DNA from: a virus
Direction: 5' to 3' (one strand)
Virus record (IMG/VR): IMGVR_UViG_3300044858_005326
Location: 1 to 27,558 of that record
DNA: 27,558 nucleotides
Part shown: one piece after another, positions 21,805 to 27,558 of the stretch
Layout of the letters: every line of letters starts with the position of its first letter
Numbering within the stretch: position 1 is the first letter of the stretch
The notes under the pieces: model-generated
What the model saw: the letters and a program-made list of their open reading frames with translations, nothing else
Told to the model about the DNA's origin: nothing
The model's database searches: none
Position numbers and translations under genes: made by a program

Positions 21805-21846
21805 AATGTCAGGACAAAATGACATTTTGTAATGTCAACTTGTCAT
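21805..21846. promoter_or_regulatory. Divergent late control region: palindrome and AATGTCA cluster
   Basis: ACAAAATGACATTTTGT (21814-21830) is a perfect 17-base palindrome with one central base. AATGTCA motifs occur at 21805-21811 (+), 21820-21826 (-) and 21831-21837 (+), with a related TTGTCAT at 21840-21846. The block lies between two late operons that diverge from here and just upstream of the rightward -33 element. This is the expected place for an activator operator. Confidence 0.6.
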
Positions 21847-21871
21847 GCGCGAAAATCAGTATGGAAGTTTG
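21840..21871 (+). promoter_or_regulatory. Rightward late promoter
   Basis: GAAGTTTG at 21864-21871 matches 7 of 8 positions of TAnnTTTG, with TTG at 21840-21842 twenty-one bases upstream. The imperfect -7 and the palindrome just upstream fit an activator-dependent promoter. Transcription would begin close to 21878, so the upstream in-frame ATG at 21845 would not be on the message; this supports 21881 as start of the protease. Confidence 0.45.
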
Positions 21872-21880
21872 TGCCCTCGA

Positions 21881-22840
21881 ATGGCAGCAAAGACATTCAT
21901 CCTCGCAGACGAGAAGCTCAACAGCTACGGTTACCGTCTCCTTATGAGCGGTGCCCGCCTGGACAGATTCCGTGCCAACCCGGTAGCACTCTTCAACCAC
22001 AAAGACTACGGGCCGGACTATACCGGCCCGGTGGGCCGTTGGGCCAACCTGCGCATTGAGGAAGGCAAGCTGATGGCCGACTTTGAGCCCGACACGGATG
22101 ATGACTTCAGCAAGCGCATCAGTGGCAAGGTGGACAGGGGCTTCCTTAAAGGAGCTTCGGCAGGCATCAACATCATCAGCTACAGCGAGGACCCGAGCGT
22201 GATGCTGGCCGGGCAGAAATACCCCACCATCACCGAATGGGAACCCTTTGAGGCGAGTGTGGTGGACATACCCTCCAGCGCTGCCGCCCTGCGCCTGCGC
22301 TACAACGGTCAGGATATCACCGTGACAGGTGATGCCGACATGTTGAAGCTGGGCCTTACCACAACCACTCCGACCAACCAACCAACTACGACCGATATGA
22401 ACAAGGAACTCCGCGCTGCGCTGGGACTGGCCGAAACGGCCACTGATGCAGAGGTGAATGCCGCTGTGGCCAAGCTGAAGGCCGACAAGGATGCCGCAGA
22501 GGCCAAGGTGGCCGCTGCCGCCACAGCCGAGGCTGAGTCGTTTGCCAACGAGACGGCCACCCGCCTGAAAATGGATGCGAAACAGAAGACCGCGCTGCTG
22601 ACCCTTGCCAAGAGCGACCTGACCAGTGCCCGCGCGCTGTACGCCACCGCGCAGCCCACTGCCACCCTGAAGGAGGTTGTGGCCGGTGCTACTGCTGAAG
22701 TCTCGACCCCTGCCGGTGACGAGCGCAGCAAGTGGACTATCCGCGACTGGGAGAAGAAGGATTCCACCGGTCTGCTGAAGATGAAGACCGAGCAGCCCGA
22801 GCAGTACAGTGCCCTGTTCAAAGCCACTTACGGAGGCTGA
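21881..22840 (+). CDS. Head maturation protease with scaffold domain (Mu I/Z-like)
   Basis: A 319-residue protein. The N-terminal half is an HK97-type serine protease: His40 in ALFNHKD, Ser93 in LKGASAGIN and an acidic cluster in ITEWEPFEASVVDIP. A Thr/Pro linker (TTTTPTNQPTTTD, about 161-173) leads to a helical, Ala/Lys/Glu-rich scaffold half. It cleaves scaffold and capsid precursors inside the prohead. The start MAAKTFILADEKL at 21881 is chosen over ATG 21845 because the family begins here. Confidence 0.88.
   Translation: MAAKTFILADEKLNSYGYRLLMSGARLDRFRANPVALFNHKDYGPDYTGPVGRWANLRIEEGKLMADFEPDTDDDFSKRISGKVDRGFLKGASAGINIISYSEDPSVMLAGQKYPTITEWEPFEASVVDIPSSAAALRLRYNGQDITVTGDADMLKLGLTTTTPTNQPTTTDMNKELRAALGLAETATDAEVNAAVAKLKADKDAAEAKVAAAATAEAESFANETATRLKMDAKQKTALLTLAKSDLTSARALYATAQPTATLKEVVAGATAEVSTPAGDERSKWTIRDWEKKDSTGLLKMKTEQPEQYSALFKATYGG
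22397..22840 (+). CDS. Nested in-frame scaffold protein start inside the protease gene
   Basis: An internal ATG (MNKELRAALGLAETATDAEV) begins exactly where the helical scaffold half starts, after a Thr/Pro linker. The bases before it (accaactacgaccgat) resemble the spacers before several genuine starts in this phage. Mu makes scaffold Z from an internal start of gene I, and lambda makes Nu3 inside gene C. The product would be 147 residues, rich in coiled coil (AVAKLKADKDAAEAKVAAAA). Confidence 0.5.
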   Translation: MNKELRAALGLAETATDAEVNAAVAKLKADKDAAEAKVAAAATAEAESFANETATRLKMDAKQKTALLTLAKSDLTSARALYATAQPTATLKEVVAGATAEVSTPAGDERSKWTIRDWEKKDSTGLLKMKTEQPEQYSALFKATYGG

Positions 22841-22874
22841 TTTTAACCCTGTTCAAACCCCTTTCAAAAAGACC

Positions 22875-23336
22875 ATGAAGAACCTGTTTCTCACTCTCGC
22901 GCTCGGCCTCTGTGCCCTGGCAGTCTCCACTGAGGCATCGGCACAGGCCGGTGGCATCACCAAAGGCAACCTGAAGTGTGGCTACAGCTGGCCCGACAGC
23001 ATCAGCACCTCTCAGACGGTGCTGTTCCCGACCTACTCGGCCTCTGAGGTCGATTATGCGGCCACGCTCGCATTTGATGCGGAGACCTTCTACCAGAAGG
23101 TGGTGGTGGACACCACCACGGGCAACATGACCGTGAACGTAAGCCTTGCACCGGAGCTGACCGAGGGCGCCTTGCTCTATGTCTATACGGTGAGCACCGG
23201 CAGTTCGCGCACCATAACGTGGGGTACCAACATAGACGGGGCTGCGATAGCGCAGGACTCGGCAAAGGCTGTGATGCACACGTTCGTCTTTGACGGAACG
23301 AAGTACTTGCAGATAGGAAGGACCCTGTTGAACTGA
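22875..23336 (+). CDS. Exported-type structural protein beside the capsid gene (head decoration candidate)
   Basis: A 153-residue protein with a clear Sec signal peptide (MKNLFLTLALGLCALAVSTE followed by ASAQ, cleavage near residue 24). The mature part is all beta: TVLFPTYSASEVDYAATLAF, QKVVVDTTTGNMTVNVSL and VMHTFVFDGTKYLQIGRTLL. Its place between the protease/scaffold and the major capsid is where phages keep a head decoration protein (Mu has none here, lambda has D). A secreted decoration protein would be odd, so an outer-surface or periplasmic role is also possible. Confidence 0.6.
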   Translation: MKNLFLTLALGLCALAVSTEASAQAGGITKGNLKCGYSWPDSISTSQTVLFPTYSASEVDYAATLAFDAETFYQKVVVDTTTGNMTVNVSLAPELTEGALLYVYTVSTGSSRTITWGTNIDGAAIAQDSAKAVMHTFVFDGTKYLQIGRTLLN

Positions 23337-23370
23337 CCCACACACCAACCACGCTTAATCAACCAAGACC

Positions 23371-24381
23371 ATGAAAGCTCTCTCGTTCCTCTTCAGCATC
23401 TGTGCAGCGCTGTTCCTGCACTTTGTGTGCGAAATCGCTGTGGCCGATGCGGCTGCCCTGGTGGCCGTGACACCCATTGTGTGGGTGAAGGACATTGCTG
23501 AGAACCTCTATCCGGCCAATGAGTTCTACCTGAGAAGCCGGGACGACAGCGCCTTCTTGGAGGGTAATAAGATAAAGCTGCCACAGGCCGGGAGCGGGCC
23601 CAACGTAGAGATGGACCGTAGCGTGCTACCGGCCACCGGTATCAGGCGCACAGACACCGTTAAGGAGTATGATATCCACGAGTTCACGAGCGACCCGGAT
23701 ATCCTGACCCTGACGGACGCGCTGGAGGTGAGCTATGACAAGCGCGCGAGCATCCTGTTCAATCACTTGCAGACCCTGCGCACCAAGATAGCCGACATGT
23801 TTGCGGTGGAATGGAGCCCGAGCCTGGCGGCCAACATGGTACGCACCACCGGCAGCAGCCGCGCAGCCTATGGCAGCGGCCAGACTGGCAATCGTAAGAA
23901 AGTGACACGTGCAGACATCGGTGAGATGGCCCGCCTGCGTGCCCGTATGGACTACGGTAGCCAAGGCTGGCTGATGCTGGTGCCGGCTGACCTGATGGCC
24001 GACATCCGCGGCATTGATGAGTTCATGACTGCTGACAAGATCGGCAGCGCCAACTTGATTGAAGGTGCTGTCGGCCGCCTGTTCGGCTTTGATATCATGG
24101 AGCGGAGCCGTGCCGGCCTCTATGATAACACCGGCACACCGGTGAAGAAGGCCCTCGGTGCAAGCATGGCCGCGGCTGATAACCTCGGCATCATCGCATG
24201 GCACCCGAGCGCTGTGCGCAGGGCCTTGGGCACCGATGGCAACAATGGCATTCAGGTGTTCATCAAAGAGAAGGACCCCCTGTACTACGGTGATGTGTTC
24301 AGCGCCCAGGTGAATGCCGGTGGCGCATCTGCCCGCACCGACCAGAAGGGAACCATAGCCCTGATTGAAGCCCACGCCTGA
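23371..24381 (+). CDS. Major capsid protein
   Basis: A 336-residue protein in the right place, following the protease. The body resembles HK97-fold capsid proteins of Bacteroidota Mu-like phages: VKDIAENLYPANEFYLRSRD, a RRTDTVKEYDIHEFTSDPDI strand region, KRASILFNHLQTLRTKIADM spine-like helix and a GTIALIEAHA end. Unusually, residues 1-28 (MKALSFLFSICAALFLHFVC, then EIAVADAA) read as a signal peptide with an Ala-Asp-Ala cleavage-like site. This segment could be removed by the protease during head maturation. Confidence 0.88.
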   Translation: MKALSFLFSICAALFLHFVCEIAVADAAALVAVTPIVWVKDIAENLYPANEFYLRSRDDSAFLEGNKIKLPQAGSGPNVEMDRSVLPATGIRRTDTVKEYDIHEFTSDPDILTLTDALEVSYDKRASILFNHLQTLRTKIADMFAVEWSPSLAANMVRTTGSSRAAYGSGQTGNRKKVTRADIGEMARLRARMDYGSQGWLMLVPADLMADIRGIDEFMTADKIGSANLIEGAVGRLFGFDIMERSRAGLYDNTGTPVKKALGASMAAADNLGIIAWHPSAVRRALGTDGNNGIQVFIKEKDPLYYGDVFSAQVNAGGASARTDQKGTIALIEAHA

Positions 24382-24587
24382 TGACCGTTCAGGGCATGGC
24401 TCACCAACACCTTGACGCGCTCCTGTTCCTTGCAATAGGAGCCTCCAGCCCGATAGTGGGGTGGGTGGCAGGGTGGATGACCCTTGGCAGCGTGGCCAGC
24501 ACGATAGCGCTGGCAGCCATAGGGGCAACGGTGAGCTACCTGGTGAAAGAAGGACTTGACGAACTGAAGAAGAGACTGAAGAAGTGA
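24381..24587 (+). CDS. Holin candidate
   Basis: A 68-residue protein with two hydrophobic spans (about residues 12-33, ALLFLAIGASSPIVGWVAGW, and about 36-55, SVASTIALAAIGATVSYLV) and a charged end (KEGLDELKKRLKK), the size and build of small holins. It starts in the stop of the capsid gene (TGATG) and is followed immediately by a spanin-like gene, so the pair forms a lysis unit. No sequence family was recognised. Confidence 0.6.
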   Translation: MTVQGMAHQHLDALLFLAIGASSPIVGWVAGWMTLGSVASTIALAAIGATVSYLVKEGLDELKKRLKK

Positions 24588-25111
24588 GAAACCGCGCCCA
24601 GATACTCATCGCGCTCGCGCTGCTGGTAGCCGCCTCCGGATGTGGCCGTAAGGTCACGGAGGCGGTGACCCGGCAGTATGCCGGTAGCGATACGCTGCGC
24701 GTGGTGGAGACAGTGCGCGTTGACACTGTGACCGTGCCGGGCGAGACCATCACGGTAGAGGTGCCAGTGGCCGAAGGGTGTGACAGCCTGATGCAGCTCA
24801 TAGGAGCTCTCCAGGAGACGCAGCGCGCCCGGGTGAGCATCACCACAAGGCCGCGCACGGCAACAGCACCGGCCACGCTTGTGGTGCGTGCCGACTGCAA
24901 GGAGTATGAGGCACAGGTGCAGCGCCTTGAGCGCGAGACCGAGCGCCTGAAGAGCCAGACCGCGACCTCGGAGACCGTGACCACTGTGCGGGAGCAATAT
25001 GTGGCATGGTACCATAAATGGGCCATGTACTGGGCAGGTATCAGTGCCGCTTATGCGGTGGTGCGCATTGCCTGGTGGGCCGCTAAGAAGTACATCAACC
25101 CGTTAGCGTGA
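24584..25111 (+). CDS. Unimolecular spanin candidate (u-spanin)
   Basis: A 175-residue protein that starts with a lipoprotein signal (MRNRAQILIALALLVAASGC, lipobox cysteine at 20) and ends with a hydrophobic span (about 143-163, MYWAGISAAYAVVRIAWWAA) followed by a short basic cytoplasmic tail. A coiled coil lies between (QVQRLERETERLKSQTA, about 107-123). Outer-membrane lipid anchor plus inner-membrane span is the u-spanin architecture (as in T1 gp11) that fuses the two membranes. The GTG start overlaps the holin's stop (GTGA). No sequence homology is claimed. Confidence 0.68.
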   Translation: MRNRAQILIALALLVAASGCGRKVTEAVTRQYAGSDTLRVVETVRVDTVTVPGETITVEVPVAEGCDSLMQLIGALQETQRARVSITTRPRTATAPATLVVRADCKEYEAQVQRLERETERLKSQTATSETVTTVREQYVAWYHKWAMYWAGISAAYAVVRIAWWAAKKYINPLA

Positions 25112-25530
25112 TGAAGAGAGAAGAGCGAATCAGGCAGTGCATCGACCACTTCGGTGCCAATGCCGCCATCAGTGAGCTGCACGTGACCGAGGACGGTCAG
25201 GTGTTTGAGAGCCTGAACTACGCACTGGCGCACGCCAAGAGTGCCAAGCACAGCACCAAGCCGCAGGTGGTAGGTCGCGGTGATATTGATGCGCTGGAGG
25301 CAAAAGCCGCAAAGCCGCAGACGGCTGCCAAGGCCAAGGAGGAAGCCGCTGCCAAGGCAAAGGAGGAAGCCGCTGCCAAGGCAAAGGAGGAAGCCGCTGC
25401 CAAGGCAAAGGAGGAAGCTGAGGCTGCTGCCAAGGCAAAGGAGGAAGCTGAGGCTGCTGCCAAGGCAAAGGAGGAAGCTGAGGCTGCTGCCAAGGCAAAG
25501 GAGTCTAAAGAACCTGCAAACGCCAAGTAA
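25111..25530 (+). CDS. Coiled-coil Ala/Lys/Glu repeat protein
   Basis: A 139-residue protein. The first 50 residues form a small domain (RIRQCIDHFGANAAISELHV, then DGQVFESLNYALAHAK) similar to small proteins preceding the sheath in Bacteroidota phages. The second half is a tandem array of AAKAKEEA and AAKAKEEAEA units, likely one long helix. The TGATG overlap with the spanin places the start at 25111 rather than the GTG at 25108. It might be a tail-related chaperone; no family name is given. Confidence 0.7.
   Translation: MKREERIRQCIDHFGANAAISELHVTEDGQVFESLNYALAHAKSAKHSTKPQVVGRGDIDALEAKAAKPQTAAKAKEEAAAKAKEEAAAKAKEEAAAKAKEEAEAAAKAKEEAEAAAKAKEEAEAAAKAKESKEPANAK
25324..25506 (+). repeat. In-frame coding tandem repeats of 24 and 30 bases
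   Basis: Three 24-base units (25324-25347, 25348-25371, 25372-25395) are followed by three 30-base units (25396-25425, 25426-25455, 25456-25485) and a partial copy. Both periods are multiples of three, keeping the frame open. Neighbouring copies are almost identical at the DNA level, so the array is young and its copy number probably varies. Confidence 0.9.
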
Positions 25531-25533
25531 GCC

Positions 25534-26766
25534 ATGGCACTACCAGATGTAGCAGTCACCATTGGCACAGGTGGTCTGGGCAGGCGGAAGCCGAGCCTGG
25601 ACTACGTGTGCGGGCTGGTCACCACCGGTGTGGCCGCAGGAGACCTGGAGCTGAACACCAGCTATAGGCTCAACGCGCTGAGCGACCTTGAGGCGCTGGG
25701 CATAGATGCCGCCTATGACACCGACAATGAGTTGCTGGTGTACCATCAGGTGAAGCGCTTTTTTCAACGCAACCCGAACGGTGAGCTCTGGCTGCGTGTG
25801 GCGGCACAGACCGTGACGCTGAGCCAGCTGCTGGACCCGACCGCGACCCACGCCAAGAGTCTGCTCACCGATGCCGGTGGGCGCATCCGGAGGCTCGGAG
25901 CGACTCGCAACCCGGCCAGTGGCTATACACCGACTCTGACCACCGGGCTCGATGCCAACGTGCTGACAGCCATTGCCAAGGCCAAGCTGCTGATTGACGA
26001 AGAGGCCACAAGGCACTTCAACCTGGGCTGCATCCTCGTGGAGGGGCGCAGTTACAATGGTGCGGTGGCCAGTGCTGCCGACCTGCGTGCCCTGGCCAGC
26101 GATGGCGTGGGTGTGGTGATCCTGCAGGACCTTGATGTGGTGACCGCAGCCGGATACACCGAGTGTGAGGGCTATGCTGAAGTGGGCGCTGTGCTTGGTG
26201 ACCGCAGCCGTGCGGCTGTGAACGTGGACACCATGTGGGTGGAGAAGTTTAACCTACAGGACATCCCGAACGCTGCGCTGATCAATCCGGGCCTGAGCTC
26301 GAATCTGGCTATCAACACATACACCGATGCCAACCTCGGAGTGTTGCACGATAAGGGGTATATATTCGGACGCACCTATCCGGGTGTGGCCGGTGTTTAC
26401 CTCAACGGCAACCCTGCCTGCGCTGCCGTTGACAGCGACTTTGCATGGCTCAACGACACCGAGGTGATAGCCAAGGCCGCGCGCCTGGTATATGCCCGCC
26501 TGCTGCCGAAGCTCGGTAGCCCGGTGACGGTGGACAGCACCACAGGTAAGCTGGAGGCAGGCTTTGTGGCCTACATGGAGCGCGAGGGCCATCAGGCACT
26601 CCAGGAGATGGAGCAGGCTTTGGAGATAAGTGGCAAGGACGTGTTCGTTGACCCTGACCAGAACGTGCTGAGCACTTCGACCGTGGCCGTGAAGTTCAGC
26701 GTGGTGCCCACCGGCACTGCCCGAAGCATTGAGGCCACCATATCATTCACCAATCCATTCGTGTAA
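25534..26766 (+). CDS. Tail sheath protein, DUF2586
   Basis: A 410-residue protein of the DUF2586 sheath family of Bacteroidota myophages: MALPDVAVTIGTGGLGRRKP opening, a central VGVVILQDLDVVTAAGYTEC strand, GAVLGDRSRAAVNVDTMWVE and DKGYIFGRTYPGVAGVYLNG, and a C-terminal SIEATISFTNPFV strand for sheath assembly. It forms the contractile outer tube of the tail. The start directly follows the repeat gene by 3 bases. Confidence 0.9.
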   Translation: MALPDVAVTIGTGGLGRRKPSLDYVCGLVTTGVAAGDLELNTSYRLNALSDLEALGIDAAYDTDNELLVYHQVKRFFQRNPNGELWLRVAAQTVTLSQLLDPTATHAKSLLTDAGGRIRRLGATRNPASGYTPTLTTGLDANVLTAIAKAKLLIDEEATRHFNLGCILVEGRSYNGAVASAADLRALASDGVGVVILQDLDVVTAAGYTECEGYAEVGAVLGDRSRAAVNVDTMWVEKFNLQDIPNAALINPGLSSNLAINTYTDANLGVLHDKGYIFGRTYPGVAGVYLNGNPACAAVDSDFAWLNDTEVIAKAARLVYARLLPKLGSPVTVDSTTGKLEAGFVAYMEREGHQALQEMEQALEISGKDVFVDPDQNVLSTSTVAVKFSVVPTGTARSIEATISFTNPFV

Positions 26767-26769
26767 GAC

Positions 26770-27210
26770 ATGCCACAGCAGAATGTGCCTCTGATCAACG
26801 GTGTGCGCCCATCTTGGGCCAACATGAAGGTGAACATCCTGGGCCGCACGGTGACCGGTATCACGGGCATCAACTTCAGTAGCTCGCGGAAGAAGGAGAA
26901 CCAGTACGGTGCAGGTGACGAGGTGGACCACCGCGGCTACGGCAACCGGGAGTATGAGGTGGGCATCACCTTGAAGAAGTATGAGGTTGAGGCCATCCTC
27001 GCGCTGCTCCTTCCAGGTCAGGACCTGACGGACGTAGCGCCCTTTGATGTTCCGGTGCAGTGGATGATAGAGGGCAACCCGATCATCCACAAGGTGATAA
27101 TCAAGGACTTTGAATTCACAAAGCAGAGTGTTGACACCAAACAGGGCGACACCACTGTGGATGTGTCCTTGGAGTGCATCTGCTCTAAGGTGATCTGGAA
27201 CGCACAATAA
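26770..27210 (+). CDS. Tail tube protein
   Basis: A 146-residue beta-rich protein immediately downstream of the sheath, the standard place for the tube. Features are VRPSWANMKVNILGRTVTGI, SRKKENQYGAGDEVDHRGYG and a central ITLKKYEVEAIL segment, in keeping with Bacteroidota tail tube proteins. It forms the inner channel for DNA delivery. The assignment combines order, size and beta pattern. Confidence 0.82.
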   Translation: MPQQNVPLINGVRPSWANMKVNILGRTVTGITGINFSSSRKKENQYGAGDEVDHRGYGNREYEVGITLKKYEVEAILALLLPGQDLTDVAPFDVPVQWMIEGNPIIHKVIIKDFEFTKQSVDTKQGDTTVDVSLECICSKVIWNAQ

Positions 27211-27226
27211 CCCTTTTTGAAAAACG

Positions 27227-27558
27227 ATGAGCACGAAAAACGCAACGACCACAGCGGGTGAATACCTGCCAGGAGGAATCAAACAGAGCGAGCTGGATGC
27301 GTGGAAGGCCAAGTATGGCAGCGTGCACCAGGTGACTGTGCCGAAGGATGACGCGGGCAACACGGTGACCGGCTACTTCCGCAAGCCCGGCATTGATGTG
27401 CTGGGAGCTGCGGCCAGTGCGGCCAACCCGATGCAGACCGGGGAGATACTGTTCGAGAACTGCTACCTGGGCGGTGACCCTGAGATCAGGGCCAACGATG
27501 AGTGCAAGCTCTCGGCCATGGTGGCCGTGGGTGGAATCTTCAAAGTGAGGGTGGCCAG
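27227..27558 (+). CDS. Tail assembly chaperone-like protein, cut off by the window end
   Basis: The first 110 codons of a gene beginning MSTKNATTTAGEYLPGGIKQ. The visible part has an alpha/beta pattern (AWKAKYGSVHQVTVPKDD, then EILFENCYLGGDPEIRANDE), similar to the short chaperones placed after the tube gene in myophages. Such genes often end with a programmed frameshift feeding a longer product, which cannot be seen here because the gene runs off the edge. Confidence 0.68.
   Translation, partial: MSTKNATTTAGEYLPGGIKQSELDAWKAKYGSVHQVTVPKDDAGNTVTGYFRKPGIDVLGAAASAANPMQTGEILFENCYLGGDPEIRANDECKLSAMVAVGGIFKVRVA

Larger units (their letters stand above)
1..27558. mobile_element. Mu-like transposable (pro)phage, left portion
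   Basis: The window carries, in Mu-like order, a repressor/HTH switch, a DDE transposase with its partner ATPase, a GemA-like protein, terminase subunits, DUF935 portal, MuF, a gpG-like protein, a protease with nested scaffold, major capsid, tail sheath and tail tube. The left end is probably within the first 25 bases: a TGTA at 13-16 followed by the first end repeat resembles Mu, whose ends begin 5'-TGTA. The right end (rest of tail, fibres, right end sites) is beyond the window. If 13 is the terminus, bases 1-12 are flanking host DNA; this is inference. A sheath gene implies a contractile tail. Confidence 0.93.

Noticed and set aside
21845-21880. Upstream start of the protease at 21845
   Set aside because: It lies within the probable promoter and the protease family begins at the methionine at 21881.
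23626-25026. Long minus-strand open frame (466 codons) across capsid, holin and spanin genes
   Set aside because: It spans three well-supported plus-strand genes and has low-complexity Ser/Arg sequence.
25324-25506. Regular repeats considered as a CRISPR array
   Set aside because: The units are contiguous without unique spacers and stay in frame within a coding gene.
1-27558. tRNA or rRNA genes
   Set aside because: No cloverleaf with the usual conserved T-arm or rRNA-like stretch was noticed on either strand; a dedicated scan was not possible.

Overview
The window is the left two thirds or so of a Mu-like transposable (pro)phage of a Bacteroidota host. The host call rests on promoters of the Bacteroidota type (-7 TAnnTTTG), starts that mostly lack a purine-rich Shine-Dalgarno sequence, and structural families typical of Bacteroidota Mu-like phages (DUF2586 tail sheath, a capsid protein with a hydrophobic N-terminus, DUF5675, DUF3164). 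The phage is GC-rich and lies almost gap-free in short operons with ATGA, TGATG and GTGA overlaps. Two stretches have visibly lower GC: the left-end cargo gene (541-960) and a methyltransferase cassette (11459-12075).

Layout. (1) 1-540 is the left end: two 20-bp direct repeats (18/20 identical) that look like transposase-binding end sites, then a non-coding stretch with a triple 12-bp repeat. (2) 541-960 is a small secreted-protein gene cut by an in-frame TAG. (3) 968-1941 is the lysis/lysogeny switch: an S24/LexA-like repressor (-) divergent from a small HTH protein (+), with opposing promoters and a palindrome between them. (4) 1938-13089 is the rightward early region: a 24-aa membrane peptide, an unknown protein, a MuA-like DDE transposase, a MuB-like ATPase, a second RecA-like ATPase, a run of small accessory genes (DUF4406, MazG-like, DUF3164, HNH, DnaT-like replication protein, GemA-like) and a last small HTH protein that sits where Mu keeps its middle/late activator. 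(5) 13099-21733 is a leftward late operon: small terminase, large terminase, DUF5675, gp36-like (DUF1320), portal (DUF935), MuF fused to a nuclease-toxin-like tail, gpG-like morphogenesis protein, neck/tail terminator-like protein, BppU-like protein and a LamG-type adhesin. (6) 21734-21880 is a divergent late control region with a perfect 17-bp palindrome and clustered AATGTCA motifs. (7) 21881-27558 is a rightward late operon: protease with nested scaffold, exported protein, major capsid, holin candidate, candidate unimolecular spanin, coiled-coil repeat protein, tail sheath, tail tube and a cut-off gene. The contractile-tail genes make this a myovirus-type phage.

The most unusual item is at 11363-12082. 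A promoterless-looking N6-adenine methyltransferase gene is bracketed by two attC-like hairpins whose outer core sites are cross-complementary. That is the signature expected of an integron-type gene cassette inserted into an att-like site of the phage. No integron integrase is visible in the window. Other notable items are a MuF-toxin fusion without a recognisable adjacent immunity gene, signal-peptide-like N-termini on the capsid protein and its neighbour, a candidate u-spanin, and the splitting of the late genes into two diverging operons. All functional calls are by eye from motifs and gene order; no database search was run.
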